Assembly (NCBI RefSeq): GCF_007197645.1
Contig: NZ_VKGK01000033.1
Span: forward strand, 1 to 61,934
Length of the DNA stretch: 61,934 nucleotides
From: Shewanella hanedai
GTDB lineage: Bacteria > Pseudomonadota > Gammaproteobacteria > Enterobacterales > Shewanellaceae
Direction: 5' to 3'
Within the stretch, counting starts at the first letter, position 1; each line of letters starts with the position of its first letter. The notes beneath the pieces were generated by a model. That model made no database searches. It saw only the letters and a program-made list of their open reading frames with translations, and was not told where the DNA came from. A program made the position numbers and the translations under genes. Positions 52,652 to 60,884 of this stretch are shown here, piece after piece.

Positions 52652-53602
52652 CTAATCTAGAACCCTTGCGGCAGAACCAGTACTCGCCAAGCTCGGCGCA
52701 ACCTGATTGCTGGCACAATTAGCCTTCATGCGAACACCTTGGCCTGTGAACATTAACGGCATACTCGGGCTTAGTGTTTTGATAAAGTCATCCACATAAC
52801 TGGTATAACAAGAGTTTTTACCTAGTTGAGAGTTTATCTCTCCATGGGATAAGTCTACGGCGAGCACTTGTGCGTAGGCGCCAAGGCGTTGCGCTTTTTG
52901 AGTGAAATGTGTTGCCTGCTCACAGGCGGTATCACTGCGCAGTGAGCAGATGGCTAAAAATGGCGGTATTTTATTATCCAATGCATAGAAGGGAGAGGCT
53001 GCTTGCCAATAATCCGGGTTGTCACCAAACTTTTCTAAGTAAAATGCAGACGGTGTCGAGGCGGTGAGAATTTTGACGATGTTATAGCCTGAGATATCAA
53101 GCGATATTGTGCCTAACCAGGGGGTTATTCCATTGGCGACGGCCGTCGTGTACTGCGAGGACAGTAGCGACACTAAATGGGCGCCTGAGGAGTGTCCCAT
53201 GAGGATAAATTTATCTGCTGCCCCTCCCCACTGGCTAATGTTTCGCTGGGCAAAAAGTAACGCCGCTTCGATATCTTTGGCTTGTTCTATCGGCCTGATT
53301 TTGGGCAGGGTTCGGTAATTGGTAGAAATAAAAATGAAGCCTCGTTTCACCCAATGAGCCACCTTATTTTCAAACTCCGCTTTACTGGCCTTATCGCCGC
53401 CACTCCACGCGCCGCCATGGATCATGAATATCACAGGCGCATTTTTTGCCCTTGTGGGCATATAAACATCTAACGTCTGATCGGTATCCTGACCATATTG
53501 AACATCAGCCACCCGCTTGATGTCGGCAGGAGCGGCAATGGCGTCTGTGGAGAGGAGGAGCAGAATCAGTAATATGAGTGTTTTTATGTCGTTAGCCATC
53601 AT
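52652..53602 (-). CDS. Exported alpha/beta hydrolase (esterase/lipase family)
   Basis: A 316-residue protein with a signal peptide (ILLLLSTDAIA, cleavage near residue 24). The fold is that of the BD-FAE/carboxylesterase type: oxyanion loop HGGAWSGG near residue 62, nucleophile Ser138 in GHSSG, and a histidine in DLSHGEIN. Four cysteines in the C-terminal third suggest disulfides in the periplasm. It is the first gene of the efflux operon, so it may process or detoxify the exported compound. That link is inferred from position; the substrate is unknown. Confidence 0.85.
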   Translation of the reverse strand: MMANDIKTLILLILLLLSTDAIAAPADIKRVADVQYGQDTDQTLDVYMPTRAKNAPVIFMIHGGAWSGGDKASKAEFENKVAHWVKRGFIFISTNYRTLPKIRPIEQAKDIEAALLFAQRNISQWGGAADKFILMGHSSGAHLVSLLSSQYTTAVANGITPWLGTISLDISGYNIVKILTASTPSAFYLEKFGDNPDYWQAASPFYALDNKIPPFLAICSLRSDTACEQATHFTQKAQRLGAYAQVLAVDLSHGEINSQLGKNSCYTSYVDDFIKTLSPSMPLMFTGQGVRMKANCASNQVAPSLASTGSAARVLD

Positions 53603-53702
53603 CAGTATCCCTATAGTGAGTTGCGCTTAGCGCTTGTGACTAATATAGAAATATGTGTGGTGCTAAAACAGACAGGTAATGTAAACATTCAACGGGCAAG
53701 TT

Positions 53703-53748
53703 TTTACAAAAGTTTGCATTTTTATTTACAAATATCCTGTATTTTACA
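53703..53748. promoter_or_regulatory. TTTACA direct repeats in the divergent region
   Basis: TTTACA or TTTGCA hexamers at 53703, 53713, 53725 and 53743, the first three 10-12 bp apart, lie between the divergent hydrolase and response-regulator genes. Phased hexamers are the usual form of OmpR-family sites, so this is a candidate site for the adjacent regulator. Confidence 0.45.
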
Positions 53749-53812
53749 CAGTAAGGGGATAGCCTCAGGATCTGTCTCCATGACAGCAGCACATTATCAA
53801 TAAGGGAAAAGC

Positions 53813-54508
53813 GTGAGTATCAAACCTAAACTGCTCATCGTAGAAGATGAACCTGCTATTTTAAGGGGTCTTACGGATCTATTTATATTCCACGGGTATG
53901 AGGTTGACAGTGAAACTGACGGTCAGCTGGGCTTGTCGCGGGCATTGGCTGGGCAATATGCCTGTATTATCCTGGATGTCATGTTGCCTTCTATAAATGG
54001 GTTTGAGATCTGTAATACGCTGAGGCAATACTCTCTTACTCAGCCCATTATGATGTTGACGGCCAAGAATGCAGAAGAAGATATTATTAACGGCCTGACC
54101 TTAGGGGCTGATGACTATGTTGCCAAACCCTTTTCAACCTCTGAGCTGGTATTGCGCGTCAATGCGTTGGTCAGGCGCTCAGGCAGGACGGGCGCCGATA
54201 ACACCCTCGTATTGAGCCCGCAAGTGTCAATTTGTACGCGCACCTTAATGGGCACCTCTTACCACAAGAGTATGAAATATACTCGCCGGGAAGTGGAAAT
54301 ATTGGCCTATCTTCAGCGTGAGCAGAAGCCCATTTCTCGAAATGAGTTACTCAGGGAAGTGTGGGGCTATAAAGAAGCCAAGGATATCGATACCCGTACC
54401 GTTGATATACATATGGCAAAAATTCGAAAAAAAATAGAGATAAATCCTAAATTACCCACACACTTAGTCACGCATCGCGGTGAGGGCTATCAGCTTTATG
54501 TGGTCTAA
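53813..54508 (+). CDS. OmpR-family response regulator
   Basis: A 231-residue regulator starting at GTG. The receiver domain has acidic pocket VEDEPA, phosphoacceptor Asp55 (ILDVMLPS) and Lys in VAKPFS. The C-terminal winged helix (residues about 130-230) has the YTRREVEILAYLQREQKPISRNELL and RTVDIHMAKIRKKI recognition elements. The kinase gene overlaps its end. It is divergent from the hydrolase/ABC operon, which is the likely target. Confidence 0.92.
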   Translation: MSIKPKLLIVEDEPAILRGLTDLFIFHGYEVDSETDGQLGLSRALAGQYACIILDVMLPSINGFEICNTLRQYSLTQPIMMLTAKNAEEDIINGLTLGADDYVAKPFSTSELVLRVNALVRRSGRTGADNTLVLSPQVSICTRTLMGTSYHKSMKYTRREVEILAYLQREQKPISRNELLREVWGYKEAKDIDTRTVDIHMAKIRKKIEINPKLPTHLVTHRGEGYQLYVV

Positions 54509-56360
54509 GATGCTATTTTCAGATAAACCTATTGTTAACTATGCCCAGCGTTTGCGCCGATTACGCCATGTTGCCAGCGGATTTTTAATGATATTATTAG
54601 TCCCCTTTGGGGCGCTAATGTACCTAGGGTATCAGCAGCTGGAAAAAAATAACCTCAACCAGTACCAAGTTGAAGCAAGCAGCCTGATTGAGATCACCAA
54701 TCGGATTTTATTTAAAAGAAGGATGCTGACGAACACGCTACCGGTGGAGGCATTTGACTACTATCAGCAGGTTTTTAATCCGATCACCAGGCAGTCGCAG
54801 CGAGTGCTTTCCCCCCTATCTCAATTAGAGACTGCCCAGCCAATCAGTTGGCTAGCCATCAAGGGGCTAATTGGCTACTTTCAGTATGACAGTGAAGGTC
54901 AATTTAACAGTCCAGTCTGGCCCAATCCCTTATCGGCTGATGAGCGAGCCAGCGCTGATAAAGACCGAGCTAACCAGCAGGCGCCTACTCCAGAGCTAAA
55001 GCCAGACCTGAGTCAAAAGCCAGATACTGAATTAATCATGCGCAAAAGTGCGGCACTGAACATCTATCAGATCGTGTCCCAATCTAACGAAATACAAACA
55101 ATGCTCCGCCAAGGACTTAAAGTAGACAAACAGCTGTTTAATGTGACGTTTGATGTGGCTGATTATCTTATTTTCTATCGTGTTGTATCCGTAGCACAGC
55201 AAAACCGTATCCAGGGGTACGTGGTCGATCGCCGACCTCACCTATCTCAACTGTTCACTGAATTACTGCAACAAAGTCGCTTTGCTAGCCCGACATTACT
55301 GACGTTAGAAGAGGTCAATTATACGCACCAAATAGCATACTTTTTCTATGAAAACTCAGCTGACGGTCAGGTACAGGTCAGCCAGCCACTGCAGTTAGAC
55401 AGACAGCTTCAACAACAAGCTATTTACAGCAGCAGGCTGCGCTGGCCTTATAGTGGTTATTCAGTCTCGCTTTCTACCAGCACCTTACCGATGACATCAG
55501 TGATGATGTATAGCAGCGTTTTTATTATGCTATTAATGATAACGATATTGGCCGCTTGTTATGGCTTTTATCGCTTAGGGGTGAAACAACTGGCATTAGC
55601 CGAACAAAGGCTTAATTTTGTTTCCTCGGTGAGTCATGAACTAAAGACCCCGCTGACGTCAATTCGCATGTATGCAGAAATGCTCAAAGAGGGAACGGTC
55701 ATATCAACCGCTCATCAGCAAGACTATTACCAATTTATCTACGGTGAGAGTGAGCGACTGACGCGCTTAATCAATAACATTTTGCAGCTATCGGCCCTGA
55801 ATAATCAGCAGCAAAATGTTCAACCAGAATATACTCAACTGACCATTTTACAAGATATTATCCGCTCAAAAACCTCGACAATCATTGATAAGAATAGCTT
55901 TGTACAAAACATGATCATGGAGATAGCGGATCCCGAGAAAGTGTTGTTGCTGGTTGAGCAAGATGCTTTTGCTCAGGTGATCATCAATATTACCGATAAT
56001 ACGGTTAAATTTTTTGACCAGCAGAAAATTAATGATGCCAGTAGACAAAAAATTGATTTTACCTTTCGCTATCACCCCAAGAATAAGCAGATGGTGCAAC
56101 TTGAAATACGCGATTATGGTGAAGGAATAACCGTAGAGCAACAAAGTAAGATTTTTGAGTTATTTTACCGTGGCGGCAATGAACTAACCCGAACGACCCA
56201 AGGTACAGGCATAGGCTTAGCCTTAGTCAATGAACTGGTAATGGCACAACAAGGGGAAGTGAAGGTTGAGAGAAAAGCGCCGGGACTGGCTATGCTACTT
56301 TCATTTCAAGCTAAATTAAGGCTTACGCCAATGGCTAACTTGCTCCATAACAAGTGTTAA
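54498..56360 (+). CDS. Membrane sensor histidine kinase
   Basis: A 620-residue sensor kinase: membrane segment about 26-45, a large periplasmic domain of about 290 residues without a recognised family, a second membrane segment about 335-358, the phosphoacceptor helix with His380 (VSSVSHELKTPLTS), and an ATPase domain (NITDNTVKFF, DYGEGI, GTGIGLALV). I choose the ATG at 54498, overlapping the regulator gene by 11 bp with GAGGG upstream; a GTG at 54480 and an ATG at 54510 are alternatives. The signal is unknown, probably an envelope compound exported by the adjacent pump. Confidence 0.88.
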   Translation: MWSKMLFSDKPIVNYAQRLRRLRHVASGFLMILLVPFGALMYLGYQQLEKNNLNQYQVEASSLIEITNRILFKRRMLTNTLPVEAFDYYQQVFNPITRQSQRVLSPLSQLETAQPISWLAIKGLIGYFQYDSEGQFNSPVWPNPLSADERASADKDRANQQAPTPELKPDLSQKPDTELIMRKSAALNIYQIVSQSNEIQTMLRQGLKVDKQLFNVTFDVADYLIFYRVVSVAQQNRIQGYVVDRRPHLSQLFTELLQQSRFASPTLLTLEEVNYTHQIAYFFYENSADGQVQVSQPLQLDRQLQQQAIYSSRLRWPYSGYSVSLSTSTLPMTSVMMYSSVFIMLLMITILAACYGFYRLGVKQLALAEQRLNFVSSVSHELKTPLTSIRMYAEMLKEGTVISTAHQQDYYQFIYGESERLTRLINNILQLSALNNQQQNVQPEYTQLTILQDIIRSKTSTIIDKNSFVQNMIMEIADPEKVLLLVEQDAFAQVIINITDNTVKFFDQQKINDASRQKIDFTFRYHPKNKQMVQLEIRDYGEGITVEQQSKIFELFYRGGNELTRTTQGTGIGLALVNELVMAQQGEVKVERKAPGLAMLLSFQAKLRLTPMANLLHNKC

Positions 56361-56391
56361 GTATCCTATCAAGTTGGTAGCACTCTATCTG

Positions 56392-56425
56392 CCTTGGTAT
56401 TCAGTTAGCTTAACGAATACCAAGG
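56392..56425. terminator. Hairpin between convergent sensor kinase and rodA genes
   Basis: CCTTGGTATTC and GAATACCAAGG, perfect 11-bp arms with a 12-nt loop, centred between the two convergent stop codons. No long T-run is visible on either side. Confidence 0.55.
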
Positions 56426-56449
56426 AAGAAATTGATCATAAAATTATTG

Positions 56450-57538
56450 CTAAGATTTAAAAGGTTTTTGTAAACAAAGAGACATAATGATGCCGAAACA
56501 AATTCCTTGAGTGATCATGGCTGTTCCACCATAACTAAAGAAAGGTAATGGACTGCCCATTACAGGCAGTAGTCCCGTTACCATTCCCATATTAATAAAT
56601 GCATATAAGAAGAAACTTAGCGCAAAAGTCGCACTGACTAAACGATTAAATGGCGTTTTACACTGGTAGGCTAGCCAAATGACTCTCCCTGTAATAAACA
56701 AATAAAGACCAAGTAAGAGTACACATCCGATAAATCCCCACTGCTCTGCATAGGTCGAGAAAATAAAGTCGGTGTGACTTTCCGGAATGAAACCTAGTTG
56801 CCCCTGTGTCGCATTAGTCCAACCTTTTCCATGCATTCCTCCAGAACCAATTGCGATCAAGGATTGAATTATTTGATAACCAGCGCCAAGAGGATCGGAC
56901 TCAGGATCAAGAAACTGTGTAACACGCTTTTTTTGATAGGCCTCCATAACAAAAAACCACAAAATCGGAACAGTGAGCGCCACTCCACCAATAAACGACC
57001 CAATAATTCTCCAGCTCATTCCTGCAAAATACAAAACAAATAGAGCATAGATAACAGCAAATATTGCACCATCTAGATCAGGCTGAATAAATATCAATCC
57101 TGCAGGAACTGAAGTAACCAGTAAACAGATGATGATTTTTTTAACATTTGGACGTCCAGCTTCAGCAACTAAAATCCACGCAACCATCAAGGGGATAGCG
57201 ACTTTTACTAACTCAGAGGGTTGGAAGCGAATCGGACCAATAACCAACCAGCGTTGAGACCCGTTAGTACTATCTCCAGCAAAAATGACACCTAGCAGCA
57301 GAGTTACCGCTAAAGCATATAGATATGGGGTTGCTCGTTGATAACTTAGAGGTGAGACAACAGACATGACAACAATTGATCCAATTGCTATAGAGGCTCG
57401 TACAAGATGTCGCTCCAATATCGATTCACTGTAGCCACTGGCGCTCCATACAGTTAGTGAACCCAGTAGTATTAACAATGAAATAGCAAGCAATAAGGGG
57501 TAGTCTATTCGAGGTGTGTATTTAAACATATCTATCAT
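56450..57538 (-). CDS. rodA: RodA-type SEDS peptidoglycan polymerase (orphan copy)
   Basis: A 362-residue SEDS-family membrane protein with about ten membrane segments, closest to RodA: FLDPESDPLGAGYQIIQSLIAIGSGGMHGKGW, the catalytic Asp257 in SHTDFIF, and PLPFFSYGGTAM. It would polymerise lipid II glycan strands for rod-shape growth. It is not beside pbpA/mrdA or rlpA, the normal rodA context, so it is probably an additional copy. The usually conserved QPDLGT is QPDLDG here (residues 152-157), a departure near the active cavity. Its ATG overlaps the stop codon of a short upstream ORF. Confidence 0.9.
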   Translation of the reverse strand: MIDMFKYTPRIDYPLLLAISLLILLGSLTVWSASGYSESILERHLVRASIAIGSIVVMSVVSPLSYQRATPYLYALAVTLLLGVIFAGDSTNGSQRWLVIGPIRFQPSELVKVAIPLMVAWILVAEAGRPNVKKIIICLLVTSVPAGLIFIQPDLDGAIFAVIYALFVLYFAGMSWRIIGSFIGGVALTVPILWFFVMEAYQKKRVTQFLDPESDPLGAGYQIIQSLIAIGSGGMHGKGWTNATQGQLGFIPESHTDFIFSTYAEQWGFIGCVLLLGLYLFITGRVIWLAYQCKTPFNRLVSATFALSFFLYAFINMGMVTGLLPVMGSPLPFFSYGGTAMITQGICFGIIMSLCLQKPFKS

Positions 57539-57684
57539 TATTCATCATGAAACTGATGAACATCAAACTCGTGATCGTAAAGCGGGATAGTATAAACGGT
57601 TTTTTTATTTTTAAAATCAGCTTGTTTAATGCTTTCTACTTTAAATTCAGCTTGCATCGCTGTTAGTTCACAAACATACCTCAT
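57538..57684 (-). CDS. Short ORF translationally coupled to rodA
   Basis: A 48-codon frame, MRYVCELTAM ... HEFDVHQFHDE, whose TAA stop overlaps the rodA ATG (TAATG), the arrangement of coupled genes. RodA itself has no clear ribosome binding site, so it may depend on translation of this ORF. The composition looks like real protein (acidic, Lys-rich, with aromatic residues). No Shine-Dalgarno sequence is obvious for this start or for an internal ATG 9 codons later. Not recognised; function unknown. Confidence 0.45.
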   Translation of the reverse strand: MRYVCELTAMQAEFKVESIKQADFKNKKTVYTIPLYDHEFDVHQFHDE

Positions 57685-57789
57685 ATGTATAACTTTAAGT
57701 GTGCTTCTCCATAAAATTCAAAGGGAAAACGGTGTAATTTAAATTATTTATCCATTTGTTATAATTAAGATCCAGCCAAAACCGTAGCC

Positions 57790-58549
57790 TTAGATAGAAG
57801 CCATAACAAAATCCTATAGAAACTAGCGCTTGAAGACATAAGCTGCAGTGATACGGCTCTGAAAGTTGGCACCATTACTTCTTATCGACGATATCAGACT
57901 GTTGGATAACCGTATGTTTCACTATCATGTGGTTTTGAACAACTGGTTGCCGATGACTCAATGGTTGCTATCTTTTTCTCCCTCCTACAAGAAAAGTAAT
58001 AATCAAATAGTAAGCTTAAAACTCAATAAAATTACTCAGTCCAAAGAGTACACCTTACCATCGATAATGTTTATAGCGCTCTCTTCCCTAATATGACTTT
58101 TAAAGCAAGCATTCCATTTTGAAACAGTAACACCACCGTGCGTTAGCTTCTCTAGACTAAGACTTCCAGACGTGCGCTTCGGCGTTGTAATATCCAACAA
58201 AGAGGTTACTCAACCGCTGACCAACTTGTACGGGATTATCAGCACTCCTCTTGGAGAGGGATCCTTCAAAATTTATAAATGATATCCACTTTAAAATTCA
58301 CAAACCAAAGCCATCTTCCTCAGGCTTTGGTTTGATGAGATTCCTAACTCGACGATGGAATTGTACGAACAATTAAAAGCAAGAGATTTATTGATCGTTT
58401 CAGGAGATTATTTCCTCTTTGGTTAGAAAGACCAATCTGAGGGAAAGTGGTAACATGCTCACCAATGCCTACGCATTAACTATGTTCAAGATGAAACCAA
58501 AATATGTGATGCTACTGCCGTAATCACGGAGGAAGTCATTAAGGCTTAC
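57790..58549 (+). pseudogene. avtA: Decayed second copy of avtA
   Basis: The plus strand runs parallel to avtA 45950-46855 with many substitutions and several gaps. Matches include GTTGGATAACCGTATGTTTC, TTCCATTTTGAAACAGTAAC, ATTCACAAACC, TTTGGTTTGATGAG, GGAATTGTACGAAC and GCTCACCAATG, in the same order. About 130 bp present in avtA near 46455-46590 are missing after 58250. In-frame stops (TAG in TTTGGTTAGAAAG, TAA in GTGGTAACATG) and frameshifts abolish function. The 5' third of the gene is absent. The intact gene lies 11 kb away. Confidence 0.88.
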
Positions 58550-59070
58550 AGTTTATTTTCCATATAGATAGCGTTAAATATCTATTAAATTTAGAGAAAT
58601 AGTATGACTTGGTACTTAAGCTTATTAGCTAGGAACCTTCACCACTCTGATATTGATTACTGAGCTATATACACGTAATCCCTCAGGACATTCAAGCTCC
58701 TCCTACACCGTCGGTTTCAATTTAAAATGCTTAACCTAATGAAACACGTTGAAAATCAACTTGCAAGTCAGCTTAAACACATAACTAAATACAAATCACT
58801 TTTTCCTGCATCAATCTACAGTTTATAGATATGTTCCACCTTAATAATCCGCACGCTAAAAAGTCCATGCCTCAATGAAAGTGTTGCTCCTAACTGTTTA
58901 CTCAGTCTGCCAAAATACTACTCTAGAGTATAAATTGAGACAATCATATATCCAAAGCACCCTCTTAATTAGTTAATACGCAACTACTACCAATAACTGT
59001 TTGTAACAACGTTAGATACATGTTAAAAAAGCTTAGGGATGCAATTAAATTTACATAAAAGGACTTTTAC
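58550..59070. other. Gene-free region before the Sel1 gene
   Basis: About 520 AT-rich bases after the avtA remnant. No coding frame, repeat of the two families above or RNA gene was recognised. The last 50 bases should hold the Sel1-gene promoter and its AAAGGAC ribosome binding site. Confidence 0.4.
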
Positions 59071-59910
59071 ATGAAAAAACTCATCTGCTCTGCCGTATTA
59101 TTGAATTTATCTCTATTCTCACCACAAATCTTAGCATCGAATAATCTTGAGGCCTGCGATACAGCCCAATGTAAAGAGTATTTTAAAGCTTATAAAATTC
59201 TTACTAAGAGGGGACATTCTGAAGCAATGGCAACCTTAGGAGAACTTTATTATACTGGCTACGGAACAAAAAAGGACAACAAACAAGCACTAAAGTGGTT
59301 CAGACGGGCAGCAAAATTCGGGATAGTTACGGCACAATATAAAGCTGGAGTTATGTATTTACAAGACACGGAATATAAAGACATAGATAAAGGAATAAAT
59401 TATCTAGAAAAAGCTTCAAAATTTGATTTTCCTCCCGCTAGTTTGGTTTTAGGAAAAGCATATCTAAGTGATGAATTTGGATTGAAGAATGATAAAAAAG
59501 CTGATCACTTGCTAAGTAGCGCATATGAGCAAGATAATTACCAAGCAAAAACATTCGCTCGCAAATTGTTTGCATCAAGCAAGAAAAACACTTTTCAATT
59601 AACAAAACTGTATTCATTGATAGAGAACGATTTAAGCACTTCGAAATTCAAAGTTGGGGACCTCAACAGCCCAAAAGGAGAAATGGAAGTTATTACCGTT
59701 TCAGCTCCTGAATATCAAGCCTATTTTGACGCTGAAATAGCGCGCCTGAATAATTTAAGGCCTGACACTGAAAGTGGTACAGGTTCTAATATTGCTGGAA
59801 ACAGCTGCGCAAGGCTTTGGGGATGCAGCACTGAAGGAGACAGTAGTAGAATAAGAGATACATTACTTTCAGATTGGGGGAAAGAAGCTGTACAATTTAG
59901 ATTAGAGTAA
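59071..59910 (+). CDS. Exported Sel1-repeat protein
   Basis: A 279-residue protein with a signal peptide (cleavage near ILAS, residue 23). About three Sel1/TPR-like repeats follow in residues 40-165 (ATLGELYYTGYGTKKDNKQALKWFRRAAKFG, AQYKAGVMYLQDTEYKDIDKGINYLEKASK, ASLVLGKAYLSDEFGLKNDKKADHLLSSAYE). A non-repeat C-terminus carries two closely spaced cysteines (NSCARLWGCS). Such proteins usually serve as periplasmic protein-interaction scaffolds. AAAGGAC precedes the ATG. It has no obvious functional partner. Confidence 0.82.
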   Translation: MKKLICSAVLLNLSLFSPQILASNNLEACDTAQCKEYFKAYKILTKRGHSEAMATLGELYYTGYGTKKDNKQALKWFRRAAKFGIVTAQYKAGVMYLQDTEYKDIDKGINYLEKASKFDFPPASLVLGKAYLSDEFGLKNDKKADHLLSSAYEQDNYQAKTFARKLFASSKKNTFQLTKLYSLIENDLSTSKFKVGDLNSPKGEMEVITVSAPEYQAYFDAEIARLNNLRPDTESGTGSNIAGNSCARLWGCSTEGDSSRIRDTLLSDWGKEAVQFRLE

Positions 59911-59911
59911 A

Positions 59912-59973
59912 ACTATTATGTGGAATGTACACATAATAGTGTAATCAGCCTACAATCGAATGCTGATTACACT
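59912..59973. terminator. Two back-to-back perfect inverted repeats
   Basis: ACTATTATGTG/CACATAATAGT (59912-59922 with 59930-59940) is followed by AGTGTAATCAGC/GCTGATTACACT (59938-59949 with 59962-59973). The two hairpins share 3 nt, so both cannot be fully formed at once. They lie between convergent genes; the second includes the first base of the TSUP stop codon. They are probably terminators or mRNA 3'-end protectors. Confidence 0.65.
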
Positions 59974-60752
59974 TAAACCCACGCAAATAAATCATATTGA
60001 GTTGAAAGTAACTTAACACTCATGATCAACGACATCGTCACCACTAGCGGCTTGATAATTTTGGTGCCTTTAGTCAATACCATGCGTGAACCCAATGTTG
60101 CCCCTATTGCTTGCCCCACTAACATGATCCCACCCAAAAGCCAGAAGACCTTGCCACCGATAGCAAAAAAGATGAGCGAAGCGATGTTAGTGGAAAAGTT
60201 CAATACCTTTGCATGGGCCGTTGCCTTGGCTAAACCGTAACCTGCTAATGACACAAAAGCTAAGGCAAAAAAGCTGCCTGTACCGGGACCAAAAAAACCG
60301 TCGTAAAGTCCAACAGCAAGGGCTGCTGTCAGTGCAAACAAACCAGGCGTAAGCACTTGGTGCCTGTCATCTTCACTTATCTTTTTGGAAAACAAAAAAT
60401 AGCCACCAATACCCAACATTAGAAATGGCAGTAATACCTCCAAAAAGGCAGTATCAACCTGTTGTACTGCGATGGTACCTATGGCTGAGCCGATAAATGC
60501 ACAAAGTATGGCCAATTTCATATCGTTGAGCTTCACCATGCCTTTACGCACAAAATAGAGACTAGCAAAAAAACTGCCACCGCAGGATTGAAGCTTATTA
60601 GTCGCCAGCGCAACTGTCGGAGGTAAGCCAGCCCACATCAATGCAGGAATCGTCAACAGTCCACCGCCGCCGGCAATTGAATCGATAAAACCAGCAATGA
60701 CCGCGACGGTAAACAATATGGCGATAAGTTCATAGCTCAGCTCTATGCCCAT
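59973..60752 (-). CDS. TSUP-family transporter (YfcA-like)
   Basis: A 259-residue inner-membrane protein with about eight membrane segments, of the TSUP (TauE/SafE) family, close in pattern to YfcA: GFIDSIAGGGGLLTIPALMWAGLPPTVALATNKLQSCGGSF at residues 21-61, and DGFFGPGTGSFFALAFVSLAGYGLAKATAHAKVLNF. Members export sulfite or other small organosulphur anions; this one's substrate is unknown. It is divergent from a GcvA-like LysR gene, which may regulate it. Confidence 0.9.
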   Translation of the reverse strand: MGIELSYELIAILFTVAVIAGFIDSIAGGGGLLTIPALMWAGLPPTVALATNKLQSCGGSFFASLYFVRKGMVKLNDMKLAILCAFIGSAIGTIAVQQVDTAFLEVLLPFLMLGIGGYFLFSKKISEDDRHQVLTPGLFALTAALAVGLYDGFFGPGTGSFFALAFVSLAGYGLAKATAHAKVLNFSTNIASLIFFAIGGKVFWLLGGIMLVGQAIGATLGSRMVLTKGTKIIKPLVVTMSLIMSVKLLSTQYDLFAWV

Positions 60753-60884
60753 AAAAAGTATGTCTCTAAATAAGTATTGATAATTCGGCTATTAGACGTG
60801 ATTTGCAGAATAATCGCAAAGGAGTTATCGTCTTTGTAATGTGAAAAAAACTCACACTAAGCCACTATGATTTGGAAATAATAA

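Noticed and set aside
57866..58096. A 76-codon frame read as a gene
   Set aside because: It is a stretch of the decayed avtA copy that happens to stay open; its N-terminal part matches avtA codons and then loses frame.
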